Below are positions 7,724-16,693 of a stretch of DNA of 35,423 bases, in pieces. Every line of letters starts with the position of its first letter. Position 1 is the stretch's first letter. The notes under the pieces were generated by a model. That model worked only from the letters and a program-made list of their open reading frames with translations. It was not told where the DNA came from and ran no database searches. The position numbers and the translations under genes were made by a program. The stretch lies in contig DEGR01000029.1 in NCBI GenBank assembly GCA_002351535.1, forward strand, positions 1-35,423, written 5' to 3'. Origin of the DNA: Lachnospira sp. UBA2821. Its GTDB lineage: Bacteria > Bacillota > Clostridia > Lachnospirales > Lachnospiraceae.

Positions 7724-8941
7724 CTATTTGTTTATATCTCTCACAACATTTTCAAGTACCTGACTCATATATGCATTATCCGGATTTCCTGCCGCAAGAT
7801 ATACGCCAAGTCGTGACATAGGGTCCCAATAGGCTTCACAAATATTTTGTGCTACTGAATACTTCTTTTGCTCTGCAACTGCATTGATAATATCCGAGTT
7901 TTTTACCTCTTTAGCATTTATATTAGAAGGACTTTCTCCTATCTTATCAAATCTTCTCATCTGTGTATCATAATCACTTATTTTTTTTGCAAGACGCATT
8001 GCCCACTTCTTATTCTTTGAATGCGCATTAACACCAAAATACTTATATCCGTAAAAACCCGACATCTGCACTTTCTCACCATTTATTGTGAATTCAGGCA
8101 GCTTTGCTGCTGCACACGACTCTCCCCATACATCCTCTATTGCCTTTGAATTCCACGTTCCATTAACAGCTGCAATGATTTCTCCATCCCTTATTCCTTC
8201 TATGATTTTTCCGTCTATTGCACTTCTGAAACTCTTTTTATCCGATATATCTAACATTGCATTAACTATATCAATTCCCGAATATTTTCCGCTTTCATCC
8301 GCAAAGTCACATATATTATGCAGTCCATCATCAGAAACAGATATTTTCTTGCCTGCTCCTCCGAAGAACGAATATGTATACCATCCACTAGACCAGTCCA
8401 TGGCAAAATATTTATCATTCTTCTGCGCAATATCCAATATTTTATCTATATCCTTTACATCATTCTCTGTAAAATAATCACTGTTATAATACAGAAAATA
8501 ACCGTTGCTGTCAGACAAAGGATATCCGTATAGTTTATCTCCTTTAGTAACCTTCTGTATAATATCCGAATCTTTTCCCCCATTATCTTTACATATCTGT
8601 TCTACCCCTTCTGTTATATCTGCCAAAGCCCCAATATTATATATATCACTAAACTGGTCATCAACGTAATTAAATACATCCGCAGCATCCTCTGCATCAT
8701 TAAGGATAAGTCTTTTTGAATCGCTTATACTTTCCGACATAACCTCTACCTTAATATCTGCTTCATTTTTATACTCTTTCTCAAATTCTCTGACTGATGT
8801 CATTATTATATCTTTATCTTCACTTGAACTCCATACTTTCAATACGACTTTATCTTTTTCGTCTTTTTTTATACATCCACCAAGACATAGCAATATACAT
8901 AACACACATGAAATAAATACAATTCTACGTTTTATCTTCAA
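7724..8941 (-). CDS. Family 1 extracellular solute-binding lipoprotein (sugar type)
   Basis: A basic start (MKIKRR), a hydrophobic core and the lipobox LGGC give a lipoprotein anchored at Cys23. The mature part, beginning around VVLKVWSSSEDKDI, has the fold pattern of maltose/multiple-sugar ABC binding proteins, and the 405-aa length is typical. No permease or ATPase gene is adjacent, so it either serves a distant transporter or acts as a receptor for the neighbouring HD-GYP membrane protein. The start is TTG at 8941, supported by GGAGG 6 nt upstream and by the position of the signal peptide. It has its own promoter, overlapping the end of the Csp-like protease gene. Confidence 0.83.
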   Translation of the reverse strand: MKIKRRIVFISCVLCILLCLGGCIKKDEKDKVVLKVWSSSEDKDIIMTSVREFEKEYKNEADIKVEVMSESISDSKRLILNDAEDAADVFNYVDDQFSDIYNIGALADITEGVEQICKDNGGKDSDIIQKVTKGDKLYGYPLSDSNGYFLYYNSDYFTENDVKDIDKILDIAQKNDKYFAMDWSSGWYTYSFFGGAGKKISVSDDGLHNICDFADESGKYSGIDIVNAMLDISDKKSFRSAIDGKIIEGIRDGEIIAAVNGTWNSKAIEDVWGESCAAAKLPEFTINGEKVQMSGFYGYKYFGVNAHSKNKKWAMRLAKKISDYDTQMRRFDKIGESPSNINAKEVKNSDIINAVAEQKKYSVAQNICEAYWDPMSRLGVYLAAGNPDNAYMSQVLENVVRDINK

Positions 8942-8987
8942 ATTCTGCCTCCAATTTTTCGTATATGCACTATTTTTCCATCAGATT

Positions 8988-9016
8988 ATTATACCATATT
9001 TTACATATTTTGCCAA
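8988..9016 (-). promoter_or_regulatory. Promoter of the solute-binding lipoprotein gene
   Basis: On the minus strand TTGGCA (9016-9011) and TATAAT (8993-8988) are 17 bp apart. The -35 box lies within the last codons of the upstream protease gene, so the lipoprotein gene can be transcribed independently. Confidence 0.7.
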
Positions 9017-10698
9017 TTACTAACACAAAGTCTCCCCCAGCCCTGTCTTCTTCTGTCCTGCCCCTTTATATCCTCTGCGCCACTTATCAGAACAGCTTTC
9101 AGCCGCTCACCATACATATATAAATCATTTCCTTTTACTATCCCCCACTCCATAAGTAATGCTGCACTCCCCGTCACAAACGGAACTGCCATGGATGTTC
9201 CACTTCTCACCGATATTCCTCCACCGCTTTGTGCTGAAACAATGTCTACAGCCGGTGCAACAATATCAGGTTTAACAAAATTTAGATTTCTCAAATATCC
9301 TCTTCCTGAAAAATCTGCTACCCCAAATGTTCTGCTGTCATATCCCCCAACAGATATTACTCCATATGATGTTGAAGGTATAGTAAGGGTTACACTCGGA
9401 TCAGGTTTTAGAAAAAATGTATCGGAACTAAGTATATCCACCGATGACATCCACAAATCATATCTTCCATCTTTAATTCTTATAGGATTAATATTTATGC
9501 TCCATCGTCCATCATCAACATAACTCTCTGTCGGGACCAATCTTATATATATTTCCTGAAACATACTATATGGTACCGGATTTCTGACTATAACGTATAT
9601 CCTGTTATTACCATCAAAGAAGTTCCGTATATTTTCCCCTGTATCTGATATATTAAACACATTTTGCTGTGGTGTAGTAATGCTTATATCCATCTTATCC
9701 TGATATTGTTTCCACAATTGTATACCAAATGCTCTTTGAAATTCTCCAACTGATATTTCAACATTTTCCATTGTATTTCTCACATAACCTGATGCATGAA
9801 TGGCTGCATCTCCCTGATTGCCGGTTCCAACACACACTGAACAACGCCATATCTGTGAAACCGCATCTATATATGTCTCCACAAGTCCCGTGCCATCATG
9901 CGAGCCATAATTATTTCCAAGACTTATGTTAACGGCCACCGGCATATTATATTTTATTGCCTCTTTTATTACAAAATCAACCGCCTGCATAAGCCCGGAG
10001 GTCTGTGGAGATATATCCTCACCGTACCCTCCTATTTTAACAGCAATAATTTTACTCTGTGTTGCTATACCTATATTATTGCTTTTATCATCTGCAAAGT
10101 TACCTGCCATAATACCCGCTACATGAGTCCCATGACCACTTATATCTCTTGAAGGAACAATATCAGACTGCTCTCTCTTCCCAGCTTCTATCGCCCTGTT
10201 AATATCATCTTCTGAATACACACTTCCAACAATATATCCCTGTGGTGGATTCCCATCTATAGTCTGGTCCCATAAAGCTATTATTCTTGTCTTGCCGTTC
10301 TGGTCCAAAAACACAGGATGGGAGTAATCTATCCCACTGTCAATAAGTGCACAGATTACTCCCTCTCCATATATCCCTGTATTATTTTTCTGAAAGGCTG
10401 TAATGCACGATACCTGACTTCCGTACACAACAGAAAAAAACAGCCTTCTTGGTTTTTCTATATATATTACCTCTTTAGCATTTTCCAATATTTTCAACTC
10501 ATCCATATTTACATATGCAACTGCATAACCTGCAAGAAGTATTACAAGCTTTATATTACCATACTCACTGCTCTCAAGATATGATATATCTCCATAATAC
10601 TTTAAAATCACCTCGAATATCTGCAAATCACTATCATGTTTTCTTTCCTCTTCAGTAATATTTTGTGCCAGCATTAACTCTGCATCCGTCTTCGACAT
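9001..10698 (-). CDS. S8 family subtilase, Csp (germination protease)-like
   Basis: Subtilase of 565 aa with an intact triad: Asp120 in ALIDSG, His189 in SGHGTHVAG and Ser502 in SGTSMAVP. The oxyanion Asn is in GTGNQG near 294. Residues 1-90 look like the CspB-type prodomain, and the long insertion between about 305 and 440 corresponds to the jelly-roll domain seen in clostridial Csp proteases, which activate the cortex hydrolase SleC during spore germination. No SleC gene is near, and similar proteins are common in anaerobes with several copies, so the role may not be germination. There is no signal peptide. GGAG precedes the ATG by 8 nt. It differs clearly from the shorter subtilase at 2438-3343. 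Confidence 0.84.
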   Translation of the reverse strand: MSKTDAELMLAQNITEEERKHDSDLQIFEVILKYYGDISYLESSEYGNIKLVILLAGYAVAYVNMDELKILENAKEVIYIEKPRRLFFSVVYGSQVSCITAFQKNNTGIYGEGVICALIDSGIDYSHPVFLDQNGKTRIIALWDQTIDGNPPQGYIVGSVYSEDDINRAIEAGKREQSDIVPSRDISGHGTHVAGIMAGNFADDKSNNIGIATQSKIIAVKIGGYGEDISPQTSGLMQAVDFVIKEAIKYNMPVAVNISLGNNYGSHDGTGLVETYIDAVSQIWRCSVCVGTGNQGDAAIHASGYVRNTMENVEISVGEFQRAFGIQLWKQYQDKMDISITTPQQNVFNISDTGENIRNFFDGNNRIYVIVRNPVPYSMFQEIYIRLVPTESYVDDGRWSININPIRIKDGRYDLWMSSVDILSSDTFFLKPDPSVTLTIPSTSYGVISVGGYDSRTFGVADFSGRGYLRNLNFVKPDIVAPAVDIVSAQSGGGISVRSGTSMAVPFVTGSAALLMEWGIVKGNDLYMYGERLKAVLISGAEDIKGQDRRRQGWGRLCVSNWQNM

Positions 10699-10816
10699 TC
10701 TGCATTCTCCATTAATTTATACGATATATATAATGTATTCATATTAACGGCTATTCATAACTCCATATACAGATTCGTATCAGCATAAATATTTTCTAAC
10801 ATTTTCACACCATGTA

Positions 10817-11470
10817 TCATAATACTTTGCACCCGTTAGCCGTAAGTTTGAATTTACCGCCAAGCAGTTCTGCTGCACCACGGCACATCATCATTCTTCC
10901 AAGAAATATATCAAAATACTCATACATCGTACATATTTTCTCATCTATCTGCAAATTAAGAGATATGACCTTTTTATCCACACTTATTTTGAGTTTTGAA
11001 TCTGTCACCGCATAATTAACTCTGTCATGTATATCAAATCTTCCCTTTGTCTTTTTGACTCTGCTCCTCCTTACATCAGTTTTATCCCCAATTATCAACG
11101 CTGCTGATACCGGGTCATTAGCACCACCTGTACTCTCGTCATGATTTCCTATTGCCGACATTATTATTATACGTTCTTCCAATGTAACATTCTGCTTTTT
11201 CAAAATCTCACCTGCTAATATTGCACCATATTCACCATGCCTGTTTCTATTAATAACATTCCCTATATCATGCATAAATCCGGCAACTTTAGCCAGTTCA
11301 ACTTCTCTATTTGAATATCCGAATTTATCAAGTATCTTCCCGGCTCTTTGTGCAACCAGAATACAATGTTCTTCCGAATGGTCTGTATATCCCATAACAG
11401 CCAGATTCTGATTTCCTTTTCTTATGAATTCTTTTATCTCTTTATTGTTCTTAATGTCTTCGTAAAGCAA
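10817..11470 (-). CDS. HD domain phosphohydrolase of unknown substrate
   Basis: A 217-aa soluble protein with an HD metal site: His in YTDHSEEH, the HD pair in GFMHDIGN and a later Asp/His set (IGNHDES, then ALIIGDKTDV). HD enzymes of this size cleave phosphate esters or nucleotides, but no subfamily could be assigned. The C-terminal third has beta-type sequence (SKLKISVDKKVISLNLQ) and may be a small extra domain. The start codon is TTG at 11470, supported by AGGAG 6 nt upstream. It is separated from the upstream hydrogenase gene by a terminator, so it probably has its own promoter. Confidence 0.75.
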   Translation of the reverse strand: MLYEDIKNNKEIKEFIRKGNQNLAVMGYTDHSEEHCILVAQRAGKILDKFGYSNREVELAKVAGFMHDIGNVINRNRHGEYGAILAGEILKKQNVTLEERIIIMSAIGNHDESTGGANDPVSAALIIGDKTDVRRSRVKKTKGRFDIHDRVNYAVTDSKLKISVDKKVISLNLQIDEKICTMYEYFDIFLGRMMMCRGAAELLGGKFKLTANGCKVL

Positions 11471-11580
11471 AACTATCTCCTCTATTCTTTAATGTATTTA
11501 ATTTAAGTTTACTCACTAAACATTATAAAAAGAGTACATTTTGCTTACTATCAACATAATGTTAAATATATGTAAAAAAT

Positions 11581-11616
11581 AAGAAAAACTGCCATGCTGT
11601 TTTAATAGCATGACAG
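11581..11616 (-). terminator. Rho-independent terminator after the hydrogenase gene
   Basis: On the minus strand a 10-bp stem (11616-11607 with 11598-11589, one G-U pair) closes an 8-nt loop and is followed by TTTTTCTT. It lies 43 bp past the hydrogenase stop codon. Confidence 0.85.
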
Positions 11617-11658
11617 TCCGTAATTACATTCAATAACAAAACATTTTATTAAGTTCTA

Positions 11659-13161
11659 CTATGATAATTCTATATCTTCTAATTCTTTAGCAGGTAACTT
11701 CTTTGATGAACTGTTAACAAACTTCTTAACCTCTGCTGATGCCTTCTGTACAGACAGACATGTTCCTGCACCTGCTACACATCCACCGGGACATCCCATT
11801 CCTTCAATAAGGTATCCATTCTTCTTTCCTGCCTTCGCAAGCATAAGTGCCTTTTTACATTCCGCAAGGCTCTCCACATGTTCAATCTTAACCTCAACAC
11901 CAGGATAATATTCATTAATGCATTTTTCAATGGCATCCGCTACACCACCTGCAACAGCATATCCTCTACCTGCACCTGTAGCATCATGCATAGATACTTC
12001 TTTGTCATATGTCTCCATGTCAATTCCCTTAGCTGTAAACATTGCATGAAGTTCCTCAAATGTTATAACAAAATCTACATCACTTCTTACACTTCTTCTT
12101 GATGCCTCAAGTTTCTTAGCGGCACAAGGTCCTATAAATACAATCTTAGCATTTGGTTTTTCTTTCTTAATCTTTCTTGCTGTAGCAACCATAGGTGTAA
12201 GTGCACTTGACACATTATCAACCATATCAGGAAGTGTATTCTTAGCAAGTACTGACCATGCAGGACAGCATGAAGTAAGAAGGAACGGAAGTTTTCCTGA
12301 TACAACTTCCTCAACATAATGATGTGCTTCTGTTATAGCACCCATATCAGCTCCTAATGCAACTTCAATTACATCAGAGAATCCTATATCCATAAGAGCT
12401 GCTTTAACTTTTTTCTGTGTCATATTAGGACCAAACTGTCCGACAAATGCAGGTGCAACAATACCAATCACTTCATCATTAGTCTGCATTGCACGAATAA
12501 GCTGGAATATCTGTGACTTATCAGCAATTGCACCAAATGGACAATTAATCATACACTGTCCGCAAGATACACATTTTGTTGTATCTATAGCTGCTCTTCC
12601 ATGTGCATCAACACCTATAGCATTGATTCCACAGGCTTTTTTACATGGACGCTCTCTCTTTGAGATAGCATCATAAGGACATGTTGCCTTACATTTTCCA
12701 CATTTAATACATTTTTCTTTATCTATATGAGACTTTCCATCAACAATACTTATTGCCCCGACAGGACATACCTCAGTACATGGATGTGCTACACATCCCC
12801 TGCACTGGTTGCTGACTTCATACACATTGTCATCACATGCTTCACATGCAGACGGAATTACCTGCATAAGAGGTGGCTCATAATATTTCTCAGCAATATC
12901 ACTTTCATCAACATTAGCAGTTATATGTACAGGTTTGTCATCAGGTCTTAATGACATACCCATTGCAAGTCTGATTCGCTCAGATACAACTGCTCTTTCT
13001 CTATATATGCTGTCACGCATACGTGGCTCATCCTCTGTTACTATCTGATATGGGAGTTCTTCAATATCTGAAATAATATCTTCAGATTCATAAGCAATTT
13101 TGGCAACTCCGGCAAATACCTGTTGTCTGATCTTGGTTATCTTTGTCTCAATTCCTCTCAT
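11659..13161 (-). CDS. Monomeric [FeFe] hydrogenase, group B type
   Basis: Fe-S enzyme that makes or consumes H2 using ferredoxin as likely partner. The three H-cluster motifs are present: TSCCPAW at 296-302, GPCAAKK at 344-350 and GMGCPGGC at 454-461. Upstream lie cysteine groups for accessory [4Fe-4S] clusters: C120/C123/C128/C132, C151/C154/C157/C161 and C197/C200/C203/C207, with extra cysteines at 106, 109, 173 and 177. The TSCCPAW/GPCAAKK variants and this N-terminal layout fit the group B class common in Clostridia rather than the classical CpI form. No HydE, HydF or HydG maturase is nearby. GAGG lies 6 nt before the ATG. A large interleaved inverted repeat lies upstream (13202-13257), and a terminator follows. 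Confidence 0.9.
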   Translation of the reverse strand: MRGIETKITKIRQQVFAGVAKIAYESEDIISDIEELPYQIVTEDEPRMRDSIYRERAVVSERIRLAMGMSLRPDDKPVHITANVDESDIAEKYYEPPLMQVIPSACEACDDNVYEVSNQCRGCVAHPCTEVCPVGAISIVDGKSHIDKEKCIKCGKCKATCPYDAISKRERPCKKACGINAIGVDAHGRAAIDTTKCVSCGQCMINCPFGAIADKSQIFQLIRAMQTNDEVIGIVAPAFVGQFGPNMTQKKVKAALMDIGFSDVIEVALGADMGAITEAHHYVEEVVSGKLPFLLTSCCPAWSVLAKNTLPDMVDNVSSALTPMVATARKIKKEKPNAKIVFIGPCAAKKLEASRRSVRSDVDFVITFEELHAMFTAKGIDMETYDKEVSMHDATGAGRGYAVAGGVADAIEKCINEYYPGVEVKIEHVESLAECKKALMLAKAGKKNGYLIEGMGCPGGCVAGAGTCLSVQKASAEVKKFVNSSSKKLPAKELEDIELS

Positions 13162-13201
13162 TTTTACCTCTCATTCTAAAATAATTATACGTATTAGTTC
13201 A

Positions 13202-13257
13202 GACCAATTCGGAAAAATATTGATAATTCATCCTATTGGTCATAAATTATCAATATT
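13202..13257 (-). promoter_or_regulatory. Interleaved inverted repeats upstream of the hydrogenase gene
   Basis: Two inverted repeats interlock. A perfect 13-bp pair (13216-13228 with 13245-13257, AT-rich) and a 7-bp pair GACCAAT/ATTGGTC (13202-13208 with 13235-13241) alternate along the DNA. A TATAAT-like -10 box for the hydrogenase gene lies at 13189-13184 on the minus strand, which would place the repeats over and upstream of the -35 position. The outer repeat is followed by TTT, so it could also be a weak terminator for the DUF421 gene. The role is inferred. Confidence 0.5.
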
Positions 13258-13346
13258 ATTATAAACACCGCAAAGTAAAACGTCAACATCTGCCAGCTAT
13301 GGTCTTCAATAAATACATAGTTAAATTATTTTAAAATGCTGTAAAT

Positions 13347-14024
13347 TCATGATTTTGCAAATACTCTTATATTATTATCTCCTGCATATACTGCAAGTAA
13401 TACATCTTCTACCTTTGATACCCCGCCTGCTTTAATGTTATCCCTGAGCCACTTCTCTTCTTTGCCTGAATGTCTGAGTGCTTCCTTCTGTATTTTGCCA
13501 TCAATGATCAGGTTATAACATATATTTTCCTGCGTGGGGAACATATCAAAGTCTTTTGGAGTTGTATATCTGTCAGTCGACTTTGGAATAAAACTAATCT
13601 TTCCATTCTCTTCAAATACTGCAGCATATATCTGACCAATGTCATAATATCCGTTTATACGGCACTGTGTAAGAAACTCGTTGATATCTATTCTCACTTT
13701 TTTCATATTCTTCTCATATATCACACCATTTTCAAGAAGAATGTACGAAGTTCCTGTTATAAATCTTCTAAGCACCATACTTTTGCTCGTAATAAATGAT
13801 AAAAACACTGCTACAACACCATATACTATCATTGCAACTAACGGTTTCTCAAAACCATCATCAACTGATGTTGCCATTTCTGCCGCAATCGAACCTATAG
13901 TTATACCATTGATATAATCAAACATACTCATCTCAGAGACCTGTCTTGCTCCCATCATCTTAGCCAGAATAAACAGAACAACTATAGAAAACAAAGATAA
14001 CAAAATTATTTTTACAATCACCAT
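13347..14024 (-). CDS. DUF421 (YetF-type) membrane protein
   Basis: Three hydrophobic helices in the first 85 residues (about 2-22, 38-55 and 63-83) are followed by a soluble beta-rich YetF domain with the typical RIDINEFLTQCRINGYYD stretch and a C-terminal VLLAVYAGDNN strand. Family members are widespread in spore-forming Firmicutes; their biochemical role is not settled. I chose the ATG at 14024 (225 aa), which has a perfect GGAGG 7 nt upstream, over a TTG at 14036 that lies inside the ribosome site. It begins 62 bp after the pyruvate kinase stop codon with no clear terminator between, so read-through from pyk is possible. Confidence 0.82.
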   Translation of the reverse strand: MVIVKIILLSLFSIVVLFILAKMMGARQVSEMSMFDYINGITIGSIAAEMATSVDDGFEKPLVAMIVYGVVAVFLSFITSKSMVLRRFITGTSYILLENGVIYEKNMKKVRIDINEFLTQCRINGYYDIGQIYAAVFEENGKISFIPKSTDRYTTPKDFDMFPTQENICYNLIIDGKIQKEALRHSGKEEKWLRDNIKAGGVSKVEDVLLAVYAGDNNIRVFAKS

Positions 14025-14086
14025 ATACTCCTCCAATAATTAACCATCGGTTTGTTATCTATAGTATTATACAATAATGCAGTTTT

Positions 14087-15499
14087 TTATACAGTAACCA
14101 CCCTTATAGTATCCGTATTTCCTGATTTGCCATTTATCTGACCTCCTGTGACAACAATGCTGTCGCCGTCCTTAAGCTTAAACACTCTTTTTGCTTCCTG
14201 TGTAGCATGATAGAATATTACCTCAAGCGAACTGAAACTCTCACATAACACCGGAGTCACTCCCCAGCTCATATTAAGCTTTCTCCATGCCTTCTCTGAT
14301 GTTGTCATTCCGATTATGTCTGCCGGAGAGCGGAAACGGCTGACCATTCTTGCCGTTGTTCCGCTAATAGAACTTACAACAATACATTTTGCATTAATGT
14401 CTATTGCCATGGAACACGTCGCATGCGATACTGCATCAATGTTACTGCATATCTCGAATTCCGTCTGATGAAAACGCTGCTTATAATCAATCGTAGTCTC
14501 TGTATACTCTGCTATTTCTGCCATATTATGAACAGCCTCCACAGGATACTTTCCTGCTGCTGTCTCTCCTGATAACATTACGGCTGATGTTCCGTCATAT
14601 ACCGCATTTGCAACATCCGATATTTCAGCTCTTGTAGGTCTTGGCTTTTCAATCATTGACTCAAGCATTTCCGTCGCAGTTATTACCCTCTTACCTAACA
14701 GACGGCACTTGTTAATAAGATACTTCTGAACTGATGTTACTTCAACAAATGGTATCTCCACACCGAGGTCACCTCTTGCCACCATTATTCCATCTGCTAT
14801 ATCGCAGATTTCTTCTATATTATCAACTCCTGCCCTGTTTTCAATCTTTGCTATTATTTCAATATCACTTCCATTATTTGAGTCAAGAAATTCTCTTATA
14901 TCCTGTACATCCTTTTTACATGATACGAACGAGGCTGCAACAAAATCAATTCCATGTTCTATTCCAAATGCTATATCACTCTTATCCTGTTCACTTAAAT
15001 AAGCATGGTCAAGAACTTTATTAGGAAAATTCATACTTTTTCTGTCTGACAGTTCTCCGCCTGTCAGCACGGTACAAATAGCCTCTGTATTCTTCAGCTT
15101 GTCAACCTTGAATTTCACAAGTCCGTTATTGACCATGATTATATCCCCAAGTTTAAGATTGTTAATAAGGTTCTTATATGTTACTGATACCTTTGTCTCA
15201 TCACCTTCAACATCTTCTGTCGTAAAAGTAAATGTGTCACCATCATGTAACATTATTTTTTTATTTTTAAATGTTTTTATTCTGTATTCCGGTCCCTTTG
15301 TATCAAGCATAATAGGAATCGGCAGCTTTAGTTTTTCCCTCACTTTCTTCACAAGTGCAATTTTTTGCTCATGTTCCTCATGCGTTCCATGTGAAAAGTT
15401 AAGTCTGGCAACATTTGCCCCTGCAAGAAATATTTTAGTAAGTACTTCTTCTGATTCACATGCCGGTCCTATAGTGCATATAATTTTTGTCTTTCTCAT
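14087..15499 (-). CDS. pyk: Pyruvate kinase
   Basis: Last step of glycolysis: phosphoenolpyruvate plus ADP to pyruvate plus ATP. The N terminus RKTKIICTIGPA, the ARLNFSHG stretch, IAKIEN, the MVARGDLGVEI motif with the metal ligands, and TATEMLESM are all canonical. At 470 aa it has the A, B and C domains but not the extra PEP-utiliser-like C-terminal domain of Bacillus-type enzymes. GGAG lies about 9 nt before the ATG. It has its own promoter just beyond the terminator of the fatty acid operon. Confidence 0.96.
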   Translation of the reverse strand: MRKTKIICTIGPACESEEVLTKIFLAGANVARLNFSHGTHEEHEQKIALVKKVREKLKLPIPIMLDTKGPEYRIKTFKNKKIMLHDGDTFTFTTEDVEGDETKVSVTYKNLINNLKLGDIIMVNNGLVKFKVDKLKNTEAICTVLTGGELSDRKSMNFPNKVLDHAYLSEQDKSDIAFGIEHGIDFVAASFVSCKKDVQDIREFLDSNNGSDIEIIAKIENRAGVDNIEEICDIADGIMVARGDLGVEIPFVEVTSVQKYLINKCRLLGKRVITATEMLESMIEKPRPTRAEISDVANAVYDGTSAVMLSGETAAGKYPVEAVHNMAEIAEYTETTIDYKQRFHQTEFEICSNIDAVSHATCSMAIDINAKCIVVSSISGTTARMVSRFRSPADIIGMTTSEKAWRKLNMSWGVTPVLCESFSSLEVIFYHATQEAKRVFKLKDGDSIVVTGGQINGKSGNTDTIRVVTV

Positions 15500-15601
15500 T
15501 TCTACTCTCCATTTCTGAACATTTTAATCTTCATGCTTAACCATATGTTTCAATGCCTGTAATACTCTTGTACGCAGATGTTCAAGTGTAACTGCAATGT
15601 A

Positions 15602-15630
15602 ATATTAACACTACTTATATAAAATAACAA
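15602..15630 (-). promoter_or_regulatory. Promoter of pyruvate kinase
   Basis: On the minus strand TTGTTA (15630-15625) and TAATAT (15607-15602) are separated by 17 bp. The -35 box begins only 7 bp after the T-tract of the upstream terminator. The leader to the pyk ATG would be about 95 nt. Confidence 0.6.
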
Positions 15631-15636
15631 CTATAT

Positions 15637-15682
15637 AAAAAGCTGATATAACATATTTGTACACTTATATGTTATACCAGCT
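15637..15682 (-). terminator. Strong terminator of the fatty acid operon
   Basis: On the minus strand a 16-bp stem (15682-15667 with 15656-15641) with one G-U pair closes a 10-nt loop and runs into UUUU. The plus-strand version would contain an A-C mismatch and lacks a U-tract, so the site works on the minus strand. It begins 8 bp past the marR stop codon. Confidence 0.88.
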
Positions 15683-15689
15683 TCCATAT

Positions 15690-16145
15690 CTACGAATTAA
15701 TATCTTCTATTGAATCAAGCTCAGGCATTAACTCTTCAGTAATTACTGTCAGCATTTTTTCAAGAAGTTCCAATTCATCTTTGCTGAATCTCTTCTCCAT
15801 TCGTTCCGTTACCGACATAATATATGAAGAACTGAGATTATAATAGTTCAGATATTTGTCCGTAACTTCAAGATGATATTCCCTTTTATCTTTCTCAGAC
15901 TGTTTCTTAACAAGATACCCTTTCTTTATCAGAGAATTAACCTTGTACGCTGCATTAGGCGATGATATCTGTATAAACGATGCAAATTCACTGACAGTCG
16001 GTTTATTCATCGCATAAATAATCTCAATACAGAATGTCTCAACCGTCGATAAAGACGTTTCCCTATTCTGAATCTTTTCAAACATTGACTTGTAGAAATT
16101 AAGTTTAAACTTCATATAAACTTCTCTGAACACATTACCAAGCAT
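15690..16145 (-). CDS. MarR family regulator, FabT-like
   Basis: DNA-binding protein of about 151 aa with a MarR winged helix: the recognition region PTVSEFASFIQISSPNAAY and the wing KKQSEKDKREYHLEVT are clear, flanked by dimerisation helices. Its place as last gene of the acpP-fabZ operon suggests it is the local fatty acid repressor, as FabT is in lactic acid bacteria, where acyl-ACP acts as corepressor; that role is inferred here. I start it at the ATG at 16145, which has GGAGG 9 nt upstream and gives the usual family length. Extending to 16238 would overlap fabZ and add an unrelated N terminus. Its likely operators are the boxes at 26518-26560. Confidence 0.82.
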   Translation of the reverse strand: MLGNVFREVYMKFKLNFYKSMFEKIQNRETSLSTVETFCIEIIYAMNKPTVSEFASFIQISSPNAAYKVNSLIKKGYLVKKQSEKDKREYHLEVTDKYLNYYNLSSSYIMSVTERMEKRFSKDELELLEKMLTVITEELMPELDSIEDINS

Positions 16146-16191
16146 CTTTTTATTCCTCCATATAATAATATCACTTAACGGAATATGTATT

Positions 16192-16617
16192 TTACTGAAT
16201 AGCGAAAGATATCTCTGCATCCACAGCAACTTCACCATTTACTGTCGCAATAGCTTTACCTATTCCAACAGGTCCTTTTTGTGCTATTATCTCACACGAT
16301 AATTCAAGAACATCCCCCGGAACCACCTGTTTTCTGAATCTTGCCTTTTTAATTCCTCCAAAAAAAGCAATCTTTCCTTTGTTCTCTTCTTTGCATAGTA
16401 TAGCCACTGCACCTGTCTGTGCAAGTGCTTCCACTATTAAAACACCCGGCATAACATGCTGGTTTGGAAAATGTCCCAAAAACTGCATCTCATTTGCCGA
16501 CACACACTTTATTCCTTTTGCCCACTGACCAGGTTCAAAATCCACAATCTTATCAACTAATAAAAACGGATATCTGTGTGGAAGTATCTCCTGAATCTGA
16601 TTTGAATTTAATTCCAT
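16192..16617 (-). CDS. fabZ: 3-hydroxyacyl-ACP dehydratase FabZ
   Basis: Removes water from 3-hydroxyacyl-ACP to give trans-2-enoyl-ACP in the elongation cycle. It is a hot-dog fold of 141 aa with PHRYPFLLVD at the N terminus and the catalytic pair His49 (GHFP) and Glu63 (VEALAQ). It is the only dehydratase of the operon; no FabA is present, and a standard FabZ does not isomerise the double bond. It sits between fabF (76 bp upstream) and the marR gene (46 bp downstream). The ribosome site is poor: an AAGG about 13 nt before the ATG. Confidence 0.95.
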   Translation of the reverse strand: MELNSNQIQEILPHRYPFLLVDKIVDFEPGQWAKGIKCVSANEMQFLGHFPNQHVMPGVLIVEALAQTGAVAILCKEENKGKIAFFGGIKKARFRKQVVPGDVLELSCEIIAQKGPVGIGKAIATVNGEVAVDAEISFAIQ

Positions 16618-16693
16618 ATCTATATCATACCTTTCTAATCAAACTGTTGCAATACATTTTATAAAAATATTTAGTAAAATTGATTTGCTAATA

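Noticed and set aside
13216..13257. Rex (redox) operator before the hydrogenase gene
   Set aside because: The half-sites resemble TTGATAA/TTATCAA, but the gap of more than 16 bp does not fit the compact Rex palindrome.
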